A stretch of 11,210 bases of DNA from an uncultured Collinsella sp. GTDB lineage: Bacteria > Actinomycetota > Coriobacteriia > Coriobacteriales > Coriobacteriaceae. Below the pieces are notes generated by a model. It saw nothing but the letters and a program-made list of their open reading frames with translations, was not told the origin of the DNA and did not search any database. Shown in pieces: positions 1-6,606 of this stretch (the stretch's first letter is position 1; every line of letters begins with the position of its first letter). A program made the translations under genes and the position numbers. Location of the stretch: assembly GCA_902495525.1 (NCBI GenBank), contig CABUXL010000054.1:1-11210 (forward strand). Reading direction: 5' to 3'.

Positions 1-2192
1 GCGCTCTTGAGGAAGCGCGCCAGGCCCAGGCCGATGCGCGTGAGGCCACCGAGGTCGCCCGTGCAGCCCTGAAGGACTTGCGTAATCGTGAGAGTGAGGC
101 GCGCAACAAGCTGTCCGAGGTGCGCTCGGAGCTTGCCAGCCAAAAGAAACTCGATGCCCGCATGGCCGACAGCTCGCCGCTCGTGAGCCGTCTGGTGGGT
201 ACGCTGGGCGACGATGTCTTGGGTCGTCTGGGCGACGTGCTGGAGGCCCCGCGCGAGCTTGAGGGCCTGGTTGAGCAATTGCTCGCCGGCGATATCGATG
301 CGCTGCTGTTTGATGACGCCGCCACGCTTGAGCGTGCCGGTCGTGCGGCTCTGGACCAAAAGAAGGCCTCGGGCGAGGCGCTGCTGGTGGCGCGCGGCGT
401 GAGCAGCTCTACCGCCGCTGAGGGCGCTGCCGGTACCCGTCTGGTTGATCGTCTGTCCGTACGCGCAGGCTACGGTCCCGTCGTCGAGGCGTTGCTCGGC
501 GGCTATTACGTCGTGGACGATCTTGCTGCCGCGCTGTCGGCGCCGGTCGTTGACGGCGTGACTTACGTGACTCCCGATGGCGCTCGCGTAAGCTGCGGCG
601 GCCTGGTGCGCGTGGGCCTCGATGCCGGCGAGGCCTCGGGTGCTCTGGAGCGCAAGCGCCGTATCCGCGAGCTGGAGGGGCTTGAGCCCGATTTGGCCGC
701 TGTGTTTGAACATGTGTCAGGCCAGGTCGTTGAGGCCAATGCGGCCGTTGAGGAAGCGCGTGCCGCTGAGGGCGATGCCGCCGGCGAGATCGCCCGTCTT
801 GAGGGCGAGCGCCGCTCGCTGCTCTCCGAGATCGGCCGCTTGGAGCAAAGCGCCAACAATGCCGAGGTCGAGCGCGTGCGCATCTCCAAGCGCCGCGAGC
901 AGGCCTCCGAAGCCGTTCGCGCTGCGCGCCCGCGCGTTGACGAGCTCACCCGTTCGCGTGACGAGGCTCGCGCGCAGGCAAGCAATCTGGGGTTGCAGAT
1001 TGCCGAGGCCAACGACGAACTCGACCGCGTTCGCCGTGACGATTCCGAGGCTGCCGGCAAGCTCGCCGACGCCAAGGTTCGCCTAGCCCAGACGAGCGAA
1101 CGCCTGCGTTCGCTGAAGGGCCGCGTGCCCGATCTGGAGCATCGTCTTGAGGGCATCGACCGCCGTATCCGCGGAACACGCCAGGCCTCGCGCTCGCTCG
1201 AATTGCTGCGCCTGCGCGTCGATCCCATGCACGAACGCTATTCGGCCCTGCTGGAGCGCGCGTCGGATTGGGCCTCGCGTCTGCGTGACCAGGCTTCGCT
1301 CGAGGAGGCTGACTCGGCCTCGCTTAAGAAGACCATTGAGGACGCCAAGGCCGAGGTCTCCCGCGCCAAGGAGCGGGTCGATGCCGCCACCGCGACGCAA
1401 AACGAGTTCAAGGTCGCTCGCGGCAAGCTTGAGGTGCAGGTAGAGGCGGCTATCAAGGCCATTACCGCCGATGGCACCACGGTGCTCGAGGAGGCGCTCA
1501 TGCTTCCTGCGCCCACCGACCGTGACGCTGCCGAGCGTGAGCTCAACCAGCTCGTGCGCCAGATCAACAACCTGGGCCCTGTGAACCAGGTTGCCATGGA
1601 GGAGTACGAGCAGCTCAAGCGCCGCGCCGATTACATCGAGGAGCAGCTGGCCGATCTGGAGAGCGCGCGCAAGGCGCTCACCAAGATCACCGTGGCCATT
1701 GACCGTAAGATGCGCAAGGCCTTCCTGGTGACCTTCGAGAAGGTCGATGCGAACTTCCGCGAGATCTTCGCCATGCTGTTTCCGGGTGGCCAGGCACATC
1801 TGGAGATGACCGACCCTGAGCATCCGGCCGAGACGGGCATCGAGGTCGTGGCGCAGCCGCGTGGCAAGCGCATCACCAAGATGATGCTCATGTCGGGCGG
1901 CGAGAAGAGCCTGACGGCGCTCGCCTTGCTCTTTGCTGTCTATCGCACGCGTACGGTGCCGTTCTATGTGCTGGACGAGGTCGAGGCGGCGCTCGATGAC
2001 GCCAACCTGTCCAAGCTCATCGGCGCACTCGACGTGTTGCGTTCCGATACGCAGCTCTTGGTTATCTCGCATCAGCGCCGTACTATGGAGGACGCTGACG
2101 TCCTCTACGGCGTCTCGATGCAAGCCGACGGCGTCAGTCGCGTCGTCTCGCAAAAACTCGATCGCGAAACCGGAAAGGTCGTGAATGCATAA
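1..2192 (+). CDS. smc: Chromosome partition protein SMC, C-terminal part (5' end outside window)
   Basis: SMC is the ATPase core of the SMC-ScpAB condensin, which compacts and helps segregate the chromosome. The reading frame is open from base 3, so about 729 C-terminal residues are visible; the N-terminal head with Walker A lies upstream. A short coiled coil leads into the hinge (roughly bases 160-640), which is followed by a long Glu/Arg/Ala-rich coiled coil to about base 1680. The C-terminal ABC head then shows the signature motif LMSGGEKS (1887-1910), Walker B FYVLDEVEAAL (from 1962) and the H-loop ISHQ (His codon at 2070). The SMC-typical stretch GPVNQVAMEEYEQL precedes the head. The stop TAA overlaps the ftsY ATG by one base, so the two are probably translationally coupled. 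No lesion is seen. The internal TTG at 78 is only a nominal start, not the real one. Confidence 0.97.
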   Translation, partial: ALEEARQAQADAREATEVARAALKDLRNRESEARNKLSEVRSELASQKKLDARMADSSPLVSRLVGTLGDDVLGRLGDVLEAPRELEGLVEQLLAGDIDALLFDDAATLERAGRAALDQKKASGEALLVARGVSSSTAAEGAAGTRLVDRLSVRAGYGPVVEALLGGYYVVDDLAAALSAPVVDGVTYVTPDGARVSCGGLVRVGLDAGEASGALERKRRIRELEGLEPDLAAVFEHVSGQVVEANAAVEEARAAEGDAAGEIARLEGERRSLLSEIGRLEQSANNAEVERVRISKRREQASEAVRAARPRVDELTRSRDEARAQASNLGLQIAEANDELDRVRRDDSEAAGKLADAKVRLAQTSERLRSLKGRVPDLEHRLEGIDRRIRGTRQASRSLELLRLRVDPMHERYSALLERASDWASRLRDQASLEEADSASLKKTIEDAKAEVSRAKERVDAATATQNEFKVARGKLEVQVEAAIKAITADGTTVLEEALMLPAPTDRDAAERELNQLVRQINNLGPVNQVAMEEYEQLKRRADYIEEQLADLESARKALTKITVAIDRKMRKAFLVTFEKVDANFREIFAMLFPGGQAHLEMTDPEHPAETGIEVVAQPRGKRITKMMLMSGGEKSLTALALLFAVYRTRTVPFYVLDEVEAALDDANLSKLIGALDVLRSDTQLLVISHQRRTMEDADVLYGVSMQADGVSRVVSQKLDRETGKVVNA

Positions 2193-3109
2193 TGGGATTC
2201 TTCGATGCTCTCTCGCGCGGACTTGAGCGCAGCCGCGAGGCCCTCAACGAGGTCTTCTACTTTGGCGGCGAGGTCGACGAGGATTTTTGGGAGGACCTAG
2301 AGGACACCCTCGTCATGGGTGACATGGGTGCCGAGGTCGCGATCCAGGTGTCCGATGACCTGCGCGATGCCGCGGCCAAGAAGAACCTTAAGACCGCCCC
2401 GCAGCTCCGTCGCGCCCTGGCCGAGCAGCTCGAGCAGCATTTTGTGCCCGTCGAGCGCGATCCGTTCGCCGACACGCCGAGTTGCGTGCTGTTTGTGGGC
2501 ATTAACGGTGCCGGCAAGACCACGACGGTCGGCAAGATCGCGAGCGCCATGTCTGCCCGCGGCAAGAACGTCGTGATCGGCTCAGCCGACACCTTCCGCG
2601 CCGCCGCCATTGAGCAGCTCGATGTGTGGGGCCAGCGCGCCGGCGTTCCCGTCATCAAGCGCGACCGCGGCTCCGACCCGGCGAGTGTTTGCTACGACGT
2701 GCTCGACGAGGCCGACAAGCGCGGCAGCGACCTGGTGCTTATCGACACCGCCGGTCGTCTGCACACGAGCCCCGAGCTCATGCGCGAGCTTGCCAAGGTG
2801 GTCAACGTGACGCGTAAGCGCGCCGCCAATATGGCCGCCGGCCCCATGCCCGTCTCGGTCGTCCTCGTAATCGATGCCGCAACAGGCCAAAACGGCCTGA
2901 ACCAGGCGCTCGAGTTTAACGAGGCGCTGGGCCTGGACGGTATTATCATGACAAAGCTCGACGGCACGGCAAAGGGCGGTATCGCCATGGCCGTGGCCGA
3001 GAAGCTCAAGCTTCCCATCCTGCGCATCGGCGTGGGCGAGCAGGTCGATGACCTGCAGGAGTTTAATGCCAAAGATTTCTGCCGCGCCCTGGTGGGCGAG
3101 TCCAATTAA
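2192..3109 (+). CDS. ftsY: Signal recognition particle receptor FtsY
   Basis: FtsY is the membrane-associated GTPase that docks the SRP-ribosome complex at the Sec translocon. The 305-residue protein is almost only the NG core: the helical N domain begins at the start and there is no long acidic A domain, as in many Gram-positives. The GTPase motifs are G1 GINGAGKTT (103-111), the insertion-box region DTFRAAA (133-139), DTAGRLHT (185-192) and TKLDGTAKGG (254-263). The ATG at 2192 shares its first base with the smc TAA (TAATG). Only a weak GGAAAGG lies 13 nt upstream, which favours coupled translation. ffh follows after 10 nt, so both halves of the SRP docking pair are made from one transcript. 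All key residues are present. Confidence 0.97.
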   Translation: MGFFDALSRGLERSREALNEVFYFGGEVDEDFWEDLEDTLVMGDMGAEVAIQVSDDLRDAAAKKNLKTAPQLRRALAEQLEQHFVPVERDPFADTPSCVLFVGINGAGKTTTVGKIASAMSARGKNVVIGSADTFRAAAIEQLDVWGQRAGVPVIKRDRGSDPASVCYDVLDEADKRGSDLVLIDTAGRLHTSPELMRELAKVVNVTRKRAANMAAGPMPVSVVLVIDAATGQNGLNQALEFNEALGLDGIIMTKLDGTAKGGIAMAVAEKLKLPILRIGVGEQVDDLQEFNAKDFCRALVGESN

Positions 3110-3119
3110 GGAGTGACTA

Positions 3120-4595
3120 GTGTTTGATTCCCTGAGCGATCGCCTCAACGACACATTTGACCGCCTGCGCGGCAAGGGCAAGCTGACCGAGGCCGATATC
3201 ACCTCGGCCATGCGCGACATTCGCATGGCGCTGCTCGAGGCCGACGTCAACTTCAAGGTCGTCAAGGAGTTCGTCGCCAAGACCAAGGAGCGCTGCATGA
3301 CCGCCGAGGTCATGGAGTCGCTGTCGCCGGCGCAAAACGTCGTCAAGATCGTGCTCGACGAGCTCACCGAGATGCTCGGCTCCACCGAGAGCAAGCTCGT
3401 CTTTAGTAACCGCATTCCCAATGTCATCATGCTTGTGGGTCTGCAGGGCTCCGGTAAGACCACGGCTGCCGTAAAGCTGGCCTACCTGCTCAAGAAGCAG
3501 GGCCGCTCGCCGTTGCTCGCCGCGTGCGACGTCTACCGTCCCGCTGCTGCCGACCAGCTGGCCACGCTTGGCGGAGAGATCGGCGTGCCGGTCTTCCGCG
3601 GTGACGGCGAGCACCCGGTCGATATCGCCAAGGGCGCCATCCAGGAGGCCGTCGACCACCTGCGCGACGTGGTCATCGTCGATACCGCCGGTCGTCTGCA
3701 GATCGACGAGCAGATGATGCAGGAGGCCGTGGACATCAAGAAGGCCGTCAAGCCCGATCAGGTGCTGATGGTCGTCGATGCCATGACCGGCCAGGATATT
3801 GTCAACGTCGTCTCGACCTTCGCCGAGCGCACCGACTTTGACGGCGTGATCATCTCCAAGCTCGACGGCGATGCCCGTGGCGGCGGCGCGCTTTCCGTGC
3901 GCCAGGTGACCGGCAAGCCCATCAAGTTCGTCAGCATGGGCGAGAAGCCCGATTCGCTGGAGCCGTTCTATCCCGATCGTATGGCCAAGCGCATTCTTGG
4001 CATGGGCGACGTTGTCGGCATTATCGAGAAGGCCCAGGAGGCGGCCGACGCCGAGCAGCTCGAGGCTGCCGAGCGAATGCTGCGCGAGGGCTTCACCATG
4101 AACGACATGCTCGACCAGATGAAGGCCGTCAAGAAGATGGGCGGCATGAAGGGCATCCTGGGCATGCTCCCCGGCGGCCAGCGTGCGCTCAACCAGATGG
4201 GTGGCAACCTGGACGAGGGCATCTTCGATAAGAACGAGGCCATTATCATGTCGATGACCAAGGAGGAGCGTCTGCGTCCCTCCATCATTAATGGCCAGCG
4301 CCGTGCCCGCATTGCCAAGGGCGCCGGCGTGACCCCCACCGAGGTCAATAGCCTTATGAAGCAGTGGGGCGAGATGAACAAGATGATGGGCCGCATGCGC
4401 ACGATGGCCAATCAGGCACAGGCCGGCGGCAAGAAGGGCAAAAAGGGTAAGAAGGGCAAAAAGATGCGCATGCCCAATATTCCCGGCCTAGATGCCATGG
4501 GTCTGGGCGGTATGGGTGGCCTGGGAACGGGCGGCCCCAAGTCCGATATGGACCTGCTGCGCCAGATGGAAGCGCAGATGCGCAACAAGAAGTAA
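3120..4595 (+). CDS. ffh: Signal recognition particle GTPase Ffh
   Basis: Ffh binds 4.5S/SRP RNA and N-terminal signal sequences on nascent membrane proteins and forms a GTP-dependent heterodimer with FtsY. The protein has 491 residues, somewhat longer than many Ffh proteins. The N domain covers about 1-95. G-domain motifs are GLQGSGKTT (107-115), DVYRPAAADQ (137-146), DTAGR (188-192) and SKLDGDARGG (246-255). The Met-rich M domain runs from about 290 to 435, with the RNA-binding segment NGQRRARIAKGAG at 391-403. After it comes a Gly/Lys tract of four GKK units (439-448 region) and a Gly/Met-rich tail ending RNKK. The start is GTG at 3120, chosen because AAGGAG (3108-3113) lies 6 nt upstream and because the N domain begins here. 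A strong hairpin follows 22 nt after the stop, so ffh ends the operon. Confidence 0.97.
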   Translation: MFDSLSDRLNDTFDRLRGKGKLTEADITSAMRDIRMALLEADVNFKVVKEFVAKTKERCMTAEVMESLSPAQNVVKIVLDELTEMLGSTESKLVFSNRIPNVIMLVGLQGSGKTTAAVKLAYLLKKQGRSPLLAACDVYRPAAADQLATLGGEIGVPVFRGDGEHPVDIAKGAIQEAVDHLRDVVIVDTAGRLQIDEQMMQEAVDIKKAVKPDQVLMVVDAMTGQDIVNVVSTFAERTDFDGVIISKLDGDARGGGALSVRQVTGKPIKFVSMGEKPDSLEPFYPDRMAKRILGMGDVVGIIEKAQEAADAEQLEAAERMLREGFTMNDMLDQMKAVKKMGGMKGILGMLPGGQRALNQMGGNLDEGIFDKNEAIIMSMTKEERLRPSIINGQRRARIAKGAGVTPTEVNSLMKQWGEMNKMMGRMRTMANQAQAGGKKGKKGKKGKKMRMPNIPGLDAMGLGGMGGLGTGGPKSDMDLLRQMEAQMRNKK

Positions 4596-4617
4596 CGACT
4601 AGTTGAGTCGTGTATGA

Positions 4618-4653
4618 CGAAGGCCGCCTGGATGGTATTCCAGGCGGCCTTCG
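4618..4653 (+). terminator. Perfect 15-bp hairpin terminator after ffh
   Basis: The arms 4618-4632 (CGAAGGCCGCCTGGA) and 4639-4653 are exact reverse complements around a 6-nt loop, TGGTAT. The hairpin lies 22 nt after the ffh stop, between genes that converge on it. The tail is not a clean T-run but GCCGTTTGTTCG, which opens the following tandem repeat. It is likely a terminator for smc-ftsY-ffh and could act on both strands. The structure is directly visible; the function is inferred. Confidence 0.8.
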
Positions 4654-4726
4654 CCGTTTGTTCGCCGTTTGTTCGCCGTTTGTTCGCCGTTTGTTCGCCG
4701 TTTGTTCGCCGTTTGTTCGCTGGTTG
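4650..4726. repeat. 11-bp tandem repeat, six exact copies plus one degenerate
   Basis: The unit TTCGCCGTTTG occurs head to tail at 4650, 4661, 4672, 4683, 4694 and 4705 without a mismatch. A seventh, degenerate copy (TTCGCTGGTTG) lies at 4716-4726. The first copy overlaps the last four bases of the terminator hairpin. There are no spacers. Because 11 is not a multiple of 3, all three frames are cycled, which argues against selection as coding sequence. It is most likely a slippage-prone minisatellite whose copy number varies between strains. Confidence 0.95.
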
Positions 4727-4766
4727 TCGCACGCGTGGAAGCGCGTTCTCGACGAGGTGCTTGCCG

Positions 4767-5531
4767 CTAGTGACAGCCGCAGCCTTCGTGCCCGTCATGG
4801 TCGTGGTGACCGTGGCAGCCGCAGGACTCGCCATGCTCGTGGATGTGCTCGTGATCATGTCCATGGCAGTCGCAGGTGGCCTCGCCGTTCTGTGCGAGCG
4901 TGCCGGCGATAAGTGCCTCGACGCAAGTGTCGCAGTTGCCCTGGGCACCTGCGTATACCGTGATGCCGGCTTGTGCAAGCGCGTTGATAGCGCCACCGCC
5001 GATACCGCCGCAGATGAGCGCGTCCACGCCGCCGTTGGCGAGCAGACCCGCTAGGGCGCCGTGACCGGTGCCGCCGGTGCCCACGACCTGCTCGTTGAGC
5101 ACCTTGCCGTCCTCAATGTCGTAGATCTTGAACTGCTCGCTGCGGCCAAAGTGCATAAAGATGTTGCCGTTGTCGTACGTGGTTGCCACCCTCATGGTGT
5201 CGACCTCCTTTGCTGGCCATGCGGCCGTTGTCGTGGTGATGGGGGAGTACGCGATGTTTCCGCCTTCGATGACGATCGCCCGTCCATTGACCAGCGCGTT
5301 TGCCACCTTGCGATGCGCGCGGCTGCAGATTGCCGCCACCGTGGCGCGGGCAATACCCATGCACTGGGCGACTTCCTCCTGATTGAGGCCTTCCAGGTCG
5401 CATAGGCGCAGGACCTCGAGCTCGTCGACTGTCATATCGATAGCGTCTCCGCTCACCAGGCCATCGGGGGTAAAACCGCGATATTCGGGGATGATCCCAA
5501 CACGGCGCAATTTTTCGCGTCTTCCTGCCAT
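4767..5531 (-). CDS. DUF134 helix-turn-helix protein fused to a NifX/NifB-type cofactor-binding domain with His/Cys-rich tail
   Basis: The 254-residue protein starts at ATG 5531 (reading MAGRREKLRR), with GGAG 5 nt upstream. A longer frame to 5576 has no such signal and would run over the probable operator. Residues 1-95 match DUF134: a sigma-like helix-turn-helix around 35-75 (LEGLNQEEVAQCMGIARATV) and the family hallmark VNGRAIVIEGGN at 81-92. After a Thr/Ala-rich linker, residues 113-215 match the dinitrogenase iron-molybdenum cofactor family (MRVATTYDNG, HFGRSEQF, the GTGGTGHGAL region, ICGGIGGGAI). Cys200 and Cys203 form a CxxC. The last 35 residues (220-254) hold 12 His and 6 Cys, a probable metal-binding tail. 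No other nif gene is seen, so a role in nitrogenase is unlikely. Regulation by, or handling of, a metal or Fe-S cofactor is an inference; the true function is unknown. It converges with ffh and diverges from thyA. Confidence 0.9.
   Translation of the reverse strand: MAGRREKLRRVGIIPEYRGFTPDGLVSGDAIDMTVDELEVLRLCDLEGLNQEEVAQCMGIARATVAAICSRAHRKVANALVNGRAIVIEGGNIAYSPITTTTAAWPAKEVDTMRVATTYDNGNIFMHFGRSEQFKIYDIEDGKVLNEQVVGTGGTGHGALAGLLANGGVDALICGGIGGGAINALAQAGITVYAGAQGNCDTCVEALIAGTLAQNGEATCDCHGHDHEHIHEHGESCGCHGHHDHDGHEGCGCH
5193..5211 (-). promoter_or_regulatory. Internal ribosome binding site and in-frame start for a NifX-domain-only product
   Basis: On the minus strand AAAGGAGGT (5211-5203) is followed after 7 nt by ATG (5195-5193). 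This ATG is codon 113 of the fused gene and the exact first residue of the NifX-like domain (MRVATTYDNG). Initiation here would give a 142-residue protein with the His/Cys tail and no DNA-binding domain. This Shine-Dalgarno is stronger than the one at the full-length start. In the fused frame the same bases read as the linker KEVDT. That a second product is made is inferred. Confidence 0.65.
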
Positions 5532-5544
5532 ACACTCTCCAAAT

Positions 5545-5558
5545 CTGACATATGTCAG
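5545..5558. promoter_or_regulatory. Perfect 14-bp palindrome, probable operator of the DUF134-NifX gene
   Basis: CTGACATATGTCAG is a perfect palindrome beginning 14 bp upstream of the minus-strand start codon. It covers the transcription start expected from the promoter at 5563-5590, so a protein bound here should block initiation. A 12/14 copy lies at 5598-5611. The binding protein is unknown; autoregulation by the HTH domain of the adjacent gene is the simplest guess. Confidence 0.65.
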
Positions 5559-5562
5559 TAAT

Positions 5563-5590
5563 AGGATAGCGCGCATGCGGAAGCGTACAA
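5563..5590 (-). promoter_or_regulatory. Probable promoter of the DUF134-NifX gene
   Basis: On the minus strand TTGTAC (5590-5585) and TATCCT (5568-5563) are separated by 16 nt. The predicted start of transcription, near 5556, falls inside the palindrome at 5545-5558. The hexamers are imperfect, but position and spacing fit well with the flanking palindromes. Confidence 0.5.
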
Positions 5591-5597
5591 GCTATTT

Positions 5598-5611
5598 TTG
5601 GCATATGTCAG
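5598..5611. promoter_or_regulatory. Second, imperfect copy of the palindromic operator
   Basis: TTGGCATATGTCAG matches the palindrome at 5545-5558 in 12 of 14 positions and keeps one half-site intact. Its centre is 53 bp away, close to five helical turns, so both sites would face the same side of the DNA on either side of the promoter core. It lies just upstream of the -35 box. Confidence 0.5.
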
Positions 5612-5678
5612 AAAAAGGCAAAGGTGTTCCGCTTGCGAATGCAGAGCCGTGCTACCGTGCATTGCGTGTGCCTACCCT

Positions 5679-5696
5679 AGTGTCCAATCCGACACT
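5679..5696. promoter_or_regulatory. Inverted repeat AGTGTC-N6-GACACT upstream of thyA
   Basis: Arms 5679-5684 and 5691-5696 are exact inverted copies around CAATCC. The repeat ends 12 bp before the probable thyA -10 box and therefore occupies the -35 region. That is a plausible operator position for a dimeric regulator, which I cannot name. The RNA hairpin would be weak (6 bp), so a DNA site is more likely than a terminator. Confidence 0.4.
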
Positions 5697-5708
5697 GCGC
5701 GCCTGGGC

Positions 5709-5714
5709 TACAAT
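5709..5714 (+). promoter_or_regulatory. Probable -10 box of the thyA-folA promoter
   Basis: TACAAT matches the -10 consensus in 5 of 6 positions and lies 35 nt before the thyA ATG. No convincing -35 hexamer lies 16-18 nt upstream, where the inverted repeat at 5679-5696 sits instead, so activation or repression there is possible. Confidence 0.4.
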
Positions 5715-5748
5715 AAAAATCGCTTATAGGCGACTGACAGGAGGGTCA

Positions 5749-6597
5749 ATGAGCAAAGCTGATCAACAGTTTGTATCCATGTGCCGCGACATTCTGGACC
5801 ATGGCACCACCACCGAGGGCCAAAAGGTCCGTCCGGTGTGGGAGGACGGCACCCCTGCCTATACCATTAAAAACTTTGGCGTTACGGCGCGCTACGACCT
5901 GCGCGAGGAGTTCCCTGCGCTCACCCTGCGCCGCACGGCGCTTAAGTCTGCGATGGACGAGATTTTGTGGATCTATCAAAAGAAGTCCAATAACGTCCAT
6001 GACCTCAACAGCCATATTTGGGATGAGTGGGCCGACGAGACCGGCTCCATCGGCAAGGCCTACGGGTACCAGATTGGCCAGAAGAGCCATTATGCCGAGG
6101 GCGATTTCGACCAGATGGACCGAGTGCTGTACGATCTTAAGCACACACCGTACAGTCGCCGCATCATGACCAACACGTATGTGTTTAGCGACCTGTCCGA
6201 GATGCACCTGTATCCGTGCGCGTACAGCGTGACCTATAACGTCACGCAGCGCCCGCAGGACGACAAGCCGACGCTCAACATGATTCTCAACCAGCGCAGC
6301 CAGGACATTTTGGCCGCGAACAACTGGAATGTGTGTCAGTACGCCATCTTGCTGATGATGGTTGCGCAGTCGATCGATATGATTCCCGGCGAGCTGCTGC
6401 ATGTGATCGCCGACGCCCATATCTACGACCGTCATGTCGATATTGTCCGCGAACTTATCGAGCGTCCGCAGTTTGCGGCGCCTAAGGTAACGCTTAACCC
6501 CGACGTGCACGATTTCTATGCGTTTACGACCGACGACCTGATTGTGGAGGGCTATGAGCACGGCCCGCAGGTCAAGAACATTCCCATTGCGGTGTAG
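5749..6597 (+). CDS. thyA: Thymidylate synthase ThyA
   Basis: ThyA methylates dUMP to dTMP in the cytoplasm, using methylene-tetrahydrofolate and releasing dihydrofolate. The start ATG 5749 has AGGAGG at 5739-5744 and yields 282 residues, the usual length. The frame is open upstream to 5383, but that part overlaps the divergent gene and has no family similarity. Key residues are present: catalytic Cys157 in YPCAYS, Arg183-Ser184-Asp186 in RSQD, Asn194 in NNWN, and His224 and Tyr226 in HIYDR. The Cys is followed by Ala rather than the usual His, as in the Bacillus subtilis ThyA type (PCV). The usual LGxPFN segment reads LAANNWN, keeping the substrate-binding Asn. The folA start follows within 9 nt of the stop, so the dihydrofolate produced is recycled by the next gene. 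Confidence 0.96.
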   Translation: MSKADQQFVSMCRDILDHGTTTEGQKVRPVWEDGTPAYTIKNFGVTARYDLREEFPALTLRRTALKSAMDEILWIYQKKSNNVHDLNSHIWDEWADETGSIGKAYGYQIGQKSHYAEGDFDQMDRVLYDLKHTPYSRRIMTNTYVFSDLSEMHLYPCAYSVTYNVTQRPQDDKPTLNMILNQRSQDILAANNWNVCQYAILLMMVAQSIDMIPGELLHVIADAHIYDRHVDIVRELIERPQFAAPKVTLNPDVHDFYAFTTDDLIVEGYEHGPQVKNIPIAV

Positions 6598-6606
6598 GTG
6601 GTGCTC

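Noticed and set aside
1083..2153. 356-codon minus-strand frame opposite smc
   Set aside because: It is antisense to the conserved SMC coiled coil and head, and the translation resembles no protein family.
2582..3463. 293-codon minus-strand frame across the ftsY-ffh junction
   Set aside because: It overlaps two well-supported GTPase genes and its composition is that of a shadow frame.
4650..4726. CRISPR array
   Set aside because: The units are 11 bp and directly adjacent, with no spacers and no cas gene nearby.
4731..4746. Hairpin ACGCG-TGGAAG-CGCGT downstream of the DUF134-NifX stop
   Set aside because: The stem is only 5 bp with no T-run; this is expected by chance in GC-rich DNA.
4412..4996. 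Minus-strand frame with an 11-residue periodic stretch
   Set aside because: The periodicity is only the 11-bp tandem repeat read through; the frame overlaps the ends of ffh and of the DUF134-NifX gene.
5679..5696. NrdR box upstream of thyA
   Set aside because: The known NrdR box has an AT-rich centre (ACACTATATATAGTGT type); this repeat has a different centre and arm order.
5383..5748. Long N-terminal extension of ThyA
   Set aside because: It overlaps the start of the divergent gene and its promoter. The conserved ThyA sequence and a strong ribosome site begin at 5749.
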